Notes under the pieces: model-generated
Told to the model about the DNA's origin: nothing
Seen by the model: only the letters and a program-made list of their open reading frames with translations
The model's database searches: none
NCBI GenBank assembly: GCA_026545225.1
Contig: CM048848.1
Span: forward strand, 48,516,306 to 48,580,305
Direction of reading: 5' to 3'
DNA: 64,000 bases
Origin: Cornus controversa
Lineage: Eukaryota; Streptophyta; Magnoliopsida; Cornales; Cornaceae
In this document: piece after piece, positions 32,011-42,334 of the stretch
Layout of the letters: each line of letters begins with the position of its first letter
Position numbering within the stretch: the first letter of the stretch is position 1
Translations under genes and position numbers: made by a program

Positions 32011-32482
32011 ACAACATAGCTTGTTTGTGTGATACATTTGGGTCTTCGATTTGAGATTATAGCTGGTTTGTGTGAAACATTTGGGTATTGTGGTGGTGAG
32101 CACTGTGGTTGTGGGGATTGTGGTGGTGGTTGTAGGGGTGGCGGCGAAGAAGGTGGTGACGACAGTGTGGTGGTGGTGGTAGGGGTGACGGCGGGAGGAG
32201 GTGGTGACGACGGTGGTGGGTGTGTTAATGGGTATACATTAATTCTGTTAGTGGCAGCGCCACTGGTGGTAGTGGGGTGGGGATGGTGGTTGCTGCCGCC
32301 GCCAGTTAATGTGGTTGTGTTGTGGGGATGGTGGTGGCGGATGTGGTCGTGGTGTGGGGATGGTGGTGGCGGTGACGGCGACGACATCACTGGTGGAGAT
32401 GGTGGTGGTTGCAAGGGTAGGCACTGTGGTGGTGGTGGTGGGTGGGGACTGTGGTGGTTGGGGGCATTTTGGACCAAAATAG
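31307..32482. mobile_element. Foldback element with CCA/GGT-triplet arms
   Basis: Both ends carry the same 26-bp inverted repeat, starting CTATTTTGGTCCAAAATGCC, and the similarity extends inward for about 150-200 bp. The left arm is rich in CCACCA triplets and the right arm in GGTGGT. TA dinucleotides flank both ends, but a longer duplication is not clear. Mariner-like and MULE-like origins are both possible. A second internal copy of CTTCTTGGTCCAAAAT occurs near 31,460. The middle (31.52-32.0 kb) has a (CT)n tract, 5'-UTR-like sequence and a short ATG-led frame starting MNPHGFGVLNRF at 31,686, possibly captured host DNA. The long Pro/Thr/His or Gly/Val/Trp frames across the arms are products of the triplet repeats. 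Confidence 0.75.
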
Positions 32483-32484
32483 TA

Positions 32485-32672
32485 CAAAATAAAGCATCCC
32501 ATGGACCCGCACCAAGAGATACAATCATCTACACAAATCACTTATACACGTTAGAAATAAGTGTACACAGATAATGTAATTCACCAAAATCTGCCCTCAA
32601 ACAAAAACCATCAAATCTCAACTTCAAAGCCTTTATATACTACAATATAAATTTAAATCTCATTTTTATTTT
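32485..32672. repeat. Repeat R, copy 4, left part
   Basis: Starts within R's CAAATAAA motif, exactly where the foldback element ends, and is interrupted at 32,673 by a MITE. The right part resumes at 33,600. Confidence 0.8.
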
Positions 32673-32936
32673 GGGAGACGATATTCGCACTCTCATTTTT
32701 TACATTTACACTCCCATCTCAAGAGAAATGTCACTTTTAACCTTCACTTCACATGTAAATGATTAATTTTTTTTTAAATACTAAACTACCTTTCAGACAT
32801 TCTCTTCGTCTCCTATCTTTAATGTTTTTGGTCTCTTTTGACCGGATCCAAAAATAATACATGGAAAAAAATAATCCAAAAAAAAACTCTCTCTTTTTAC
32901 GAGACCCAAAAAAAGTTATTTATGTTGAATAAATTA

Positions 32937-32973
<37 letters not shown>

Positions 32974-33599
32974 AAGAAATTATATCTTTTGGCATGAGAT
33001 AAAAAATATATATATATGTTGAATAAATTATTTCATTTGGCAGGAATTAGAAATTAAAAAGTACCCAAAAAATAGTTATCATTGTTAAATAAATTCTCTC
33101 TTGACATGACAAAGAAAAAGTACCTAAAAATTTTTATTCATGTTGCGTAAACTATCTACATTGAGAGTACCTAAAAAAAAGTTATCATTATTGAATAAAT
33201 TATATCTTTTGATAGGTTCAAAATAAGAAATTATCTCTAATAAATAAATTAGATCTATTGGAAGAAGTAAAAAAAAAGTTATTTTTGTTGAATAAATTAT
33301 CTTTTTGATAGGAAGAAAAAAAAAAGACCAATGAACAAGTTATTTCTTTTGACAGAATAAAAAAAAAAAAAGTACTAAAGAAACTAAAAGAATTTTAAGA
33401 AAAAATTATCTCTTTTGATATGACCCAAAAAAAACATACTCATAATAAAGAAACTAAAAAGGTAAAAAAGAGTTTAACTTTATAGTATAAAGGTTAGTTG
33501 TGGTATTATAAAATAAGGGATGGTATATTAATTAGTTTAGGGATTTTTTTTAAAAGAAAAAGGTAGGTGGAGTGCAATTGTAAAAAATGGGAGTGTCCC
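32673..33599. mobile_element. MITE with internal AAATTATCTCTTTTGA repeats, copy 1 (inside R)
   Basis: The ends GGGAGACGATATTCGCACTC and (complement) GGGACACTCCCATTTTTTAC are imperfect inverted repeats. The flanks TTTATTTT (32,665-32,672 and 33,600-33,607) are compatible with an 8-bp duplication within a low-complexity target. The interior consists of about eight to ten degenerate units built on GTTGAATAAATTATCTCTT and TGACA(G/T)G(A/G) words, plus a (TA)n tract. A second copy in the opposite orientation is at 61.44-62.27 kb. Confidence 0.75.
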
Positions 33600-34098
33600 T
33601 TTATTTTTTATATACATTTTTAATTAGTAATTAACCACATGATTACTTTCTTTCAACATTTATAGCTCTACAAGGTTTGGTAATTTGCTTTTTCATAAAC
33701 TTCTCATCACTTTATAAATTTATCTTGACCAAATTTAATTTAGGGCAAATTACAAAAAATCCTCCCAAACTATTGAGATTTTGCAAATACCCCCTTTCAA
33801 TGTAAAAAAAGAACCTTAAAACTATAAAATGTTAACAAATCAGAACATTATGATCTTCAGGCCTTTTGTTGGGTGGGTAAAATGACTTATCGACCCTCAA
33901 AATATCTAATATTATTATCTAAATCAAAGAAATTTTGAAATTTTGAAATTAATAAAAATCTCATAGAGGATGACATTTCATTAATTTGGCTACCTTTCCT
34001 AGACAACTTCACAACTCTCAACTCTCACGACTTAACAGCCTCAACTCTCTCACCACTCTCAACCTCATACAACTCCAGTTTTTATAAGATTACATAGA
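33600..34098. repeat. Repeat R, copy 4, right part
   Basis: Resumes R with TTTATTTTTTATATACATTT and runs to CAACTCCAGTTTTTATAAG. The split fits cleanly around the MITE, which therefore inserted after this R copy was made. Confidence 0.8.
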
Positions 34099-34318
34099 CA
34101 TGGGTATGGGTATGGGATGTGTCCAACATTTTTTATTGGACATGCACCTCAAAAGTATACCATATAATTCAATTTTTTTATATTATTGTTTTAAGAAGAG
34201 TGAAATGTCTATATTGGACAATATGTCTTATAAAGACAGTCTCTTTATGTCCTTTTATTTTTAGATTTGACATGTCCAACGCTTGGACATGTAACCGCAC
34301 CCAACACACATACCCGAG
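34099..34318. mobile_element. MITE X, copy 2
   Basis: Begins GGGTATGGGTATGGGATG and ends CCAACACACATACCC, with CATGTCC/GGACATG words inside, as at 10.45 kb. Located directly after R. Confidence 0.5.
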
Positions 34319-35665
34319 TCCATGTAACATAGAGTCACCAAGTAGATTTGCACAACCGTCAGGAGTGCAGCTTCGAGCAGAACCTCTACATTCACGACAA
34401 CTTGCATCTTCCCATGCTCCGTACAACAAGGAATTTCTTCTCAAGGTATTCCAAGTTCTCAAAAGAGACTTAAGATTGGGAGGTATCTGTCACACCCCCA
34501 AGTTGAGGTCGGGGTATTTCTGCCCTTTCACTCAACTTGTAATTGACTTAATATCACATTCATCATAATCGAATCCACAATATAATTAATCATAGAATTA
34601 ATAATATCCTAACACAACCTGATCTCATAATGTTCCATATAAAAGACGTAACAACCATAACATATGTTCATATGACAGAAGTACCAACTGATATCAAGAA
34701 AATTCAATACAACCAAATCAAAATTATCCATCTATAACAATCCTTACTACAAAAGTTTGTCTCAAGAACTGAAAGAAAAGAAAAGAATAACAAGGATCCA
34801 CTAGAACAATCCTCACATGAAATCCTCCTCCAATATGCTAAAGATGCTGATTTCACACACCTGAAATGTGGAAAAAATAAGAGGTGAGCTTCACCACTAT
34901 ACTTCAACAAATAGTACAATGAATTAATTAATATAGATAATCATATGGTGCATTAATTTACGAAAATGAAAGTATCTTCAACATCTTCAAATATTTAACA
35001 ATAAACTAACAGGATATTGAGATTCCATCTCCTACCCCAACTCAAACATTTCAAGTCTATTGGCCAATACGGAGTGCAACCTAAAAATATGGTCATGATG
35101 TATTTGAACTAAAAGATTCTTTAACAAGTTTAGCCCACGGCCTCATCAGACCTAACTTCCATTTAATCAATCTATATTCATGACAATAATCCTCACAAGA
35201 GATCACTAGATATAATATATCCTGAAATGTGGAGGAACAACAACACAACTCAAGCTCTAACATAGAGTTAATAAGTATGAACTATGTCCAAATCGTAAGA
35301 TAAGTGATATGGAGAGATACACACACTCTGAACCAAAGAAACACACACACTCCACACAAAATGAGTAATATGGAGGGACACACGATCCACATCGGATGGA
35401 CCCGCAACTCCATCGTAAAAATGAGTAATGTGGGGAGATACACACTCGTTGCCAGAGGGACTCGCAATTCCATGCTGGAGGGACATATACACACTTCATG
35501 AAAATATAAGTAATGTGAAGGGACACACACTCTGCTATAGAAGGACCAACAACTCCACGCTGGAGGGACACATACATACTCCAGTAATCTTAGCCATCAC
35601 CATCGGCCACACACTCACACCCACACACAGACCACTCACCCCCCCCCCCGACACACACACTTGAA
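34319..35665 (+). mobile_element. Fossil gypsy-type LTR element, copy 2 (partial)
   Basis: Same order as 10.7-12.0 kb: internal 3' end, TGTCACACCCCCAAGTTGAG at about 34,488, ATATGTTCATATGACA, and the degenerate AGTAATRTGGAGGG array (35.29-35.58 kb). It stops near 35,665 after a run of C, so the distal part of the LTR present in copy 1 is absent. Broken and old; no partner LTR is visible. Confidence 0.6.
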
Positions 35666-36319
35666 CTCTTGACGTTTTGTTTGATTTTAAAATAAAACTT
35701 CTAAAAACTATATTATTATGTGATTAAATTAACTATTTTAAAGTAGTATAGTGTAGATATATTTACCTTGTATATATATAAATTATTTAAATTTGTGAAG
35801 GGTGAGACTCAAAACAACAATAAAATTCCTTTTCAAAAAATTCTTATTCATTCGTAGAGCAAGAAAAAGTAGAGAATCATTGTGATAAAGATTTACTTCA
35901 GGGATTTTATAATATTTCTCTTTTCTTGCCGCGGGAAAAAAAATCTAAACTAAAATAATGCATTATAGAAAAGGGCAATTGTGGTATTAAAAATGTAAAA
36001 AATCAAGTATAGTATGATTTAGGCACTCTTTCGTAATCCCATTTTAAACAAAAAAGGGAGTGGAGTGCCTGAGAAGAGTAGTGCCTGAGAAGAGTAGTGG
36101 AGCGTTGATATCAATAGCCTATGTATAGTCCACTAATTTATCTTTTGATGAGGGAATTTTAAGCAATGGCCTTATACCATGATGGGAATGCATCCTATAA
36201 TCTAAAAGGAAAATGGGATACACCACTTTTTTCTTTTTGGACAAGGACCCACCAATCTTTGCTTTGGTCATGAAGAGAAGTGTTGAAGTTCCTACCAATA
36301 CAATGTCCTGATTTTTTAT
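35666..36319. other. AT-rich intergenic stretch
   Basis: No gene is recognised. A short direct repeat of GAGTGCCTGAGAAGAGTA occurs near 36,060-36,095. The piece around GGGAGTGGAGTGCCTGAG and AGGCACTCTTTCGTAATCCC may be a degraded MITE end, but the second end is unclear. Confidence 0.35.
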
Positions 36320-36758
36320 AGGGTAAATTTCTTTGACCTCCTTTGAGATTTTGTTTAATTATCCTTGGATTAAAGTTTGTAAAATATGGTGGTCAACTTT
36401 TCTTGAGGTTTGGTTGACTTTACTCGGGTACCCCTGTTGTTAATTGACAGTTAGTTCCGTTAAAGTCAATTAGAATAAAAATCAAATTGTCAAAACTATC
36501 ATCGGTGGTGGTAATGTTGGTGTGACATTGATGGAGAAAATACATGTATAAAACATGGTAGTATCAATCAAAGGATTAGAAATTTAGGTTATTTTTGCAT
36601 AAAAGCAATATAATTTGAGAATACTTTTGTAATTGTATATTATATGTGATTTTGTTTAACGGATCGATAATTTGACAGAAGTGTTAGAGTATTTTGCACA
36701 AACTTTAATTTTAAGGTAATTTAAGTCACACTTCAGGAGAGGTCAAAGTAATTTACTC
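36320..36758. mobile_element. MITE with GGGTAAATTTCTTTGACCTC ends
   Basis: The left end GGGTAAATTTCTTTGACCTC is mirrored by the right end, whose complement reads GAGTAAATTACTTTGACCTC. Both are followed inward by related sequence. It is about 440 bp with no coding capacity; the target duplication is unclear. Confidence 0.7.
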
Positions 36759-37019
36759 TTTTTCATATTTGGCCAAGACAAACAACTCTCATGGAACCAC
36801 ATGTTTTTATTAGTTGGTACATAGAAAGTGTACCCCCATTGGAATGGGGTGGATCCATGTTCTTAAACCCTATTGTGTTGCTCTTGTTGTGCGTATGTAT
36901 ATACAGTAATATTTATACAATTAAAATTATAATTATTATAGAAGTAAAATTATAATTATTATAGAAGTAGTGACCAAAATTTAAGAGCATAAGTCATGTA
37001 AGCATCGAAGAGAATTTTG

Positions 37020-37284
37020 AGATCACAGTATTTCATTTTACTATTTCTATTTTTTTTTCCTTTTATAGCAGCCATGTGAATTGAGATTGTACTATGCTTA
37101 CCCAAACAACAACAACAACAACAACAAAAAATAAAAAAATCCTACTCTTGTTGAACTCAACACGCTTGCAGTTCAAATCCTATAAAGCAATTCATGAATT
37201 ATATGAAACAAACTGCAACAAATGTCAAAATAAACTATATGTAATAGGATTATATCTCAAACATCTCGAGAGTTATTAGATAGT

Positions 37285-37326
<42 letters not shown>

Positions 37327-37440
37327 CATATATATATATATATGAAAACAACTTCAATCCAATATCTTACTGTTATTGTGCAATGAATTACAAACTTATC
37401 ATCTGCATTGATAGTTGATTTTACTCTCCATTTTGGAATG
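37020..37440. repeat. Extra copy of RLP proximal 3' flank
   Basis: Matches 38,890-39,190 just downstream of RLP2 (TTTTATAG, GCCATGTGAATTGAGATTG, AAACAAACTGCAACAAAT), giving a tandem pair about 1.87 kb apart. It contains an (AAC)n tract at 37.10 kb and (CA)n(TA)n at 37.29-37.34 kb. It marks an RLP 3' end now lacking its gene. Confidence 0.8.
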
Positions 37441-39221
37441 ACTCAAGCCAAGACCTCAAATTATTCTTTAATGATAATATTAAAATTAATACAAATAACT
37501 CATTTGGCATAGTGTTGCTAAAAATTATTTAAGCGGGTTATATTTGTATATAAAAAAAAAACTATTAGATGCATCTATAAGAAAATGAAAATACCTTGTA
37601 ACAATTTTCAAAAATTTTTTAAATTTCTATTTTTAAAAAATTTAAAAGGAAAAGAAAACCTAAAATAAAATCATTTTAAAGAAAACCTATTTTTTTTTAT
37701 AAAAAAATCTATTAATGGACATTTTCATAATTATAACATCACTTTAATGATGTATAATCTTCAAAATTTTCTTAAATTCCTATTTTTGAAAATTAAACTA
37801 GAAAAGAAAACCTAGATTTTCTAAATTTTTTATTAAGGGACAATTTTGTCATTATAACATCACTTTAAAGATGCGTAATCTTCAAATTTTTCTTAAATTT
37901 GGTTTTTTGGGAATTAAAAGGGAAAATAAAACTTAAAATGAAAATCATTTTAAAGAAAACCTAAATTTTCTTAAATACTATCAAGGGGGTTTTATGGAAA
38001 AATCTGATAGTCCAAGGGGGTTTTATGCAATTTTCTCTTTCTTAATTTTCTATTGAGGGGCATTTTTGTCATTTTAATAATACTTTATGGGCGCATGAAA
38101 CTCATGTGCCCTTTAGCCGTTAATTTTTTGAGGTTAGTCTCAAAGTTGCAATAAGTGATGGTTTAAGTCAAATTATTAGTCAAGGGAGAATTTAGGCTAA
38201 TTTTGAATAGTTAAATAGGATTTTTTGCAATTTGCTCAATTTGTAAGGTAAAACTACTAAAGTTCCTGTAATAATGAAGTTGAGTTTTATCTTTCTTTTT
38301 ACCGTAAATAGGTTTGGAGACAAAAGAGTTTATAATTAGAATCTATATATGTTTTTAATAATTTGATTTTAAAGTTGCCAAAACAATGTCTGCTATCGAC
38401 AAGTCCTAGCATGGCCCAAGGAAATCAAGTCCAAGCTCACTAATCAGTCCAAACTGGGAGTTTCGGATCTCAATATTTTGTCATTGGGAGTTGGCCCAAA
38501 ATATAAAACTAGTGTTGGAGTAGGTACTAAGTTTGAATTTATGCATAATTTTGAAACTCGGCTATATGCTTGATATAGGTATAGCCTCCTGATTGTCATA
38601 ATGTTTGATCATTTTTTTATTATTATTTTCTATATTTCAGAAAATTTTACGGTTATATATATATATATTTTTATCCATAAACTACACTCTTTTTCTTTTT
38701 TCTTTTCTTCTTTTTTAACTGCATTCATTTGAAAGGAAACTATTCATTAACTTATATAGTAAGAAGAAAATTTATTGTATATAAATTGTGGGTGTGTGGG
38801 CTATGCTTGAACTTTTGAAAAAAAAAAAAAAGAAGAAGAAAATTTATGACCAAAATTTAAGAGCACAAGTCATATAAGCAGCAAAGAGAATTTTGAGATC
38901 ACCAGTATTTCATTTTAATTTTTCTGACTTTCTTTTTCCTTTTATAGGTGCCATGTGAATTGAGATTGTACTATGCTTACCCAAACAACAACAAAAATAA
39001 ATCCAAGACTTCAAGTTCAAACCCTATAAAGCAATTCATAGATTATATGAAACAAACTGTGATAATCCCATATATATTATATGAAAAAAACTTCAATCAA
39101 AAAGCTTACTATTATTACCCAATGAATTGCAAGCTTACCTGATGGTTGATTTTACTCTCCATTGGAATGATTCAAGCCAAGACTTCAAGATTATCATGAC
39201 CACTTCACTTCACTTCACACA
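37441..39221. repeat. RLP2 3' flank (duplicated block D2, downstream part)
   Basis: The counterpart of 12,690-14,377. Compared with that block it has a small insertion near 38.76-38.90 kb (an A-rich tract with repeated AAAATTTATGACCAAAATTT), and other indels. No separate gene is visible. Confidence 0.85.
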
Positions 39222-42200
39222 CTAAAGCCTTGGAATTGGATTTCTGTAAGCTCCTTTCTGTATTATTCTTCTCAGGAAAATTCGATCCATATGTTTGTAG
39301 TACCATTGTCTCCATCTTTTAGAGAACACAATTGGCCAGATGATAATTGCTAAGCCCACGATAAATCCCAATGCTGCACTTAGGTACACCTCTGTCTCCA
39401 AGATTGAATGCCCATCTTTGAATACTAGTGGTGAATCTCGTGCAACTTCAGTATTATTGCAACTCACGTTCAAAGGGAAGCCACATAGTCCATGATTCCC
39501 TAGAAAGGATGTTTCTGAGAATGTCTGAAACTGGGAACCTGTTGGAATTCTTCCAACCAAAAGATTGTATGATACATTGAAGATCGAAAGAAATGTAAGA
39601 CTTGCAAGTTGTGTCGGGATCATCTCGATCAACATGTTCTGTGAAAGGTCTAATGACTCAAGCTTCTTCAAGTTTCCAAATGATGTTGGAATTGAGCCCT
39701 TGAAGGCGTTGTGCGATAAGTTGAGAAGAACAAGCGATTTGAGATTTCCAACCGTATTGGATATGTTTCCTTCAATTCTATTGCTTGACAAATCAATGGA
39801 TGTAAAGATAGTTAAAACTTTCACCAGCTCCACAGATATCCCTTTGTAGATGACATCCACTCGATTTGAATAGTACTCAGAATATCCAAAAAAATAACCC
39901 AGATTATTTAACTTTGGCTGGGCATTATCCTCGTCAGTCATCATTGCCTTCAAATTTGAGAAGAAACTTGATGATAGAGCGCCGCCAAAGTTGTTGAAAG
40001 CTAAGTCAATGATCTGAAGATTCCACAAGCTTTTATTATTTCCCCCTTGGCAGTTAATGTCACCTTGGAACCTATTAGAGCGCAAAACTAAAATATGTAG
40101 ACTAGATAAGTTCTCCAAAAAGCATGGAAATCTGTCACTTATCATGTTATTGCCAAGGTTTAAAACCTCCATCCCTCTACAATTTGACAATGATTTCGGA
40201 ACCCGCCCTTCCAAATGATTACCATTGAGATCCAGACTCTGTAGACTACAGTTTTTCGGAAATATACTCAAAATATTTCCACTAAATCTGTTATTTCGCA
40301 GATTTAATACTCCAAGAGTACTAGTACTCCTTTGGATCAAACATGATGGTATTGTGCCATTTAGACGATTATTAGACAAATCTAGAACTTCAAGGTTTCC
40401 CATCTTGCATATTGATTGAGGAATGTTTCCACTGATATTGTTATTTGAAAGAGAGAAGAAATAAGGATCGGTGAGGACATTACCAATAGTAGGAGGGATA
40501 GAAGAGCTAAAACTATTATTTGAGAAGTCTAGGTAATTAACTGGTCCTCTTGGTATTGGGATTTCTCCATGGAGTTGGTTTGAGTGTAGGTCAAGGATAC
40601 TCAAATCAGATAGGAGAATAACATAGGGTTCTTGAAAATGAGATAGGAGATTGTGAGAGAGATTCAAGTAATAAAACCCTCCATTCCCAACATCCCAAAA
40701 CCAGTTTGGTATTTCCCCTTCAATTTGGTTGTCCGAAAGGTCTAAGTCAGCCAGCAATGGTTGCTTCCTTAGATGAGGAAAACTTTGTAGCTTGCATGAA
40801 GCCAATTTCAATATTTTAAACTGAGGTATGGAAGACAAACTTGAATTATTGGCACTTGTTGTATGGATTGACAAGCTGTTGTATGAAAGGTCAAGGATAG
40901 AAAGATTGGTCAGCCTATAAAACTTTTCCAGTTGTATTGTGCCACTGAAGTTGTTGGAATTGATTACAAGGTAATAAAGACTTCCGAGCTCAAAGAAAGA
41001 CATGGGTACCGATCCTTGTAACTTGTTATTGTTCAAAACAATAAATTGGAGCAGAGAGGAGGAAGCATTAGAAAATTCATCAACTTGACCATCAAATTGG
41101 TTAAATGAAAGATCAATGGTTTCCAACAATGGGAGTTCAAAAAGAGATGATGGAATGCTTCCACTAAACATGTTATTCGACAAATCCAAATAAACAAGTT
41201 GAGTAAGGTTTGCCATTGAACTTGGGATTGGTCCACTGAATCTGCAATTTTGAACATCTATCGAAGACAACATCTGAAGGTTACCAATAGAATATGGTAA
41301 TCTCCCAGAAAAATTTGTGTCACTAAGAATCAAGGTCTGGAGAGGTCCATTTTGCGAAAATTCTGGAAAAGAACCCTTAAGTAATTCATTGCCGGATAAA
41401 ACAAGCGTACGTAGAGTTGGTATGTGGAAGATATTTTTCGGCAATGTTCCTTGCAAATTACAATCGTCGAGATATAATTGTGTCAAATTGGTGAATTTTG
41501 CAAAGAAATTTGGAAGTGGGGAGGGGAAATTGTTCCCGCTAAGATCGATCAGAGAAATGGACCGGAGATTCTCAAGGGAAGAACAAAGGGGGCCTGAGAG
41601 ATCACAATAAGGCAAGCTCAAGACTCGCAGATTAGGGAGTGAAGAAGATATGGCTTCACACCATTCCTCTCCCTTGGACGATATCTTTAACTTACCAAGA
41701 CGGAGTTCTGTGAGCTTTGTCAGATTCTGAACAAGCAATTTTAGATTTGAGTTGCCAAGTTCTAAACCGTCGTTCAAAGACAAATCCAGAGAAACTAACC
41801 TTGTCAAGTGCGAAATTCCAATAGGAATTTGCCCGGTGAACCAAGCATTTGACAAATTAAGATATGTCAAACTAGTTAGCTTCTCAAACCCAGAAGGAGA
41901 GGAGTTGAAGAAGTTATTAGCAAGATTCAAACCTTGAAGATGTCGGAGACGGAAGAGACTAGTTGAATTGTTAATGATTCCTCCGGAGATTGATTCATCG
42001 CTCAAGTCGAGACCAACAACATAACCATACCCCGTATCATCATCATCGCACGTTACACCACCCCACTCACAACAATCCGTGTTATGATTCCAGAGCACCA
42101 GCTTGGTTGAATATGAAGAGTCGAATATGAGAGTGTTCTTTAACTGGAGCAACAAACTTTTCTGATGCTCTAAACATTGGCTCTCAACTGGAATACAGAA

Positions 42201-42269
42201 GAAGATTGAGACTACTGTGATTGTGGTTGTGGTGATAAAGAAAAGCCATGGCAAGACTGAATACCTCAT
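39222..42269 (-). CDS. RLP2: Ve1-like LRR receptor-like protein (intronless, 1015 aa)
   Basis: A paralogue of RLP1 with the same plan. It has a signal peptide (MRYSVLPWLFFITTTT to PVES), an N-cap with CLEHQKSLLLQLKN and DCCEWGGVTCD, LRRs, an island (NLKAMMTDEDNAQ to KGISVELVKV), a C-cap GLCGFPLNVSC, a membrane helix with GFIVG, and a tail of 33 residues ending NPIPRL. It is 49 residues shorter than RLP1, nearly all because two consecutive LRRs (RLP1 residues from about 370, with FIGSIPSSMANLTQ) are missing. The C-terminal half is almost identical to RLP1, while the N-terminal LRR half carries most substitutions. It acts at the plasma membrane, presumably with a SOBIR1-type adaptor; the ligand is unknown. 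An intact frame over 3 kb indicates a functional or very recently functional gene. Confidence 0.95.
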   Translation of the reverse strand: MRYSVLPWLFFITTTTITVVSIFFCIPVESQCLEHQKSLLLQLKNTLIFDSSYSTKLVLWNHNTDCCEWGGVTCDDDDTGYGYVVGLDLSDESISGGIINNSTSLFRLRHLQGLNLANNFFNSSPSGFEKLTSLTYLNLSNAWFTGQIPIGISHLTRLVSLDLSLNDGLELGNSNLKLLVQNLTKLTELRLGKLKISSKGEEWCEAISSSLPNLRVLSLPYCDLSGPLCSSLENLRSISLIDLSGNNFPSPLPNFFAKFTNLTQLYLDDCNLQGTLPKNIFHIPTLRTLVLSGNELLKGSFPEFSQNGPLQTLILSDTNFSGRLPYSIGNLQMLSSIDVQNCRFSGPIPSSMANLTQLVYLDLSNNMFSGSIPSSLFELPLLETIDLSFNQFDGQVDEFSNASSSLLQFIVLNNNKLQGSVPMSFFELGSLYYLVINSNNFSGTIQLEKFYRLTNLSILDLSYNSLSIHTTSANNSSLSSIPQFKILKLASCKLQSFPHLRKQPLLADLDLSDNQIEGEIPNWFWDVGNGGFYYLNLSHNLLSHFQEPYVILLSDLSILDLHSNQLHGEIPIPRGPVNYLDFSNNSFSSSIPPTIGNVLTDPYFFSLSNNNISGNIPQSICKMGNLEVLDLSNNRLNGTIPSCLIQRSTSTLGVLNLRNNRFSGNILSIFPKNCSLQSLDLNGNHLEGRVPKSLSNCRGMEVLNLGNNMISDRFPCFLENLSSLHILVLRSNRFQGDINCQGGNNKSLWNLQIIDLAFNNFGGALSSSFFSNLKAMMTDEDNAQPKLNNLGYFFGYSEYYSNRVDVIYKGISVELVKVLTIFTSIDLSSNRIEGNISNTVGNLKSLVLLNLSHNAFKGSIPTSFGNLKKLESLDLSQNMLIEMIPTQLASLTFLSIFNVSYNLLVGRIPTGSQFQTFSETSFLGNHGLCGFPLNVSCNNTEVARDSPLVFKDGHSILETEVYLSAALGFIVGLAIIIWPIVFSKRWRQWYYKHMDRIFLRRIIQKGAYRNPIPRL

Positions 42270-42324
42270 CTTTTAGGCAACAATAAGTGAAGTTGAAGTG
42301 AAGAGCTATTGTTACGGGTGGTTG

Positions 42325-42334
42325 CTTTATAGAG
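42325..42334 (-). promoter_or_regulatory. Probable TATA box of RLP2
   Basis: Minus-strand CTCTATAAAGC lies about 57-63 bp upstream of the RLP2 ATG. It sits within sequence (GAGCTATTGTTACGGGTGG) absent from the RLP1 leader, so the core promoters of the two paralogues differ. Confidence 0.5.

Noticed and set aside
31272-32574. Long frames rich in Gly/Val/Trp or Pro/Thr/His
   Set aside because: They read the GGT/CCA triplet arms of the foldback element in several frames on both strands, so low complexity explains them.
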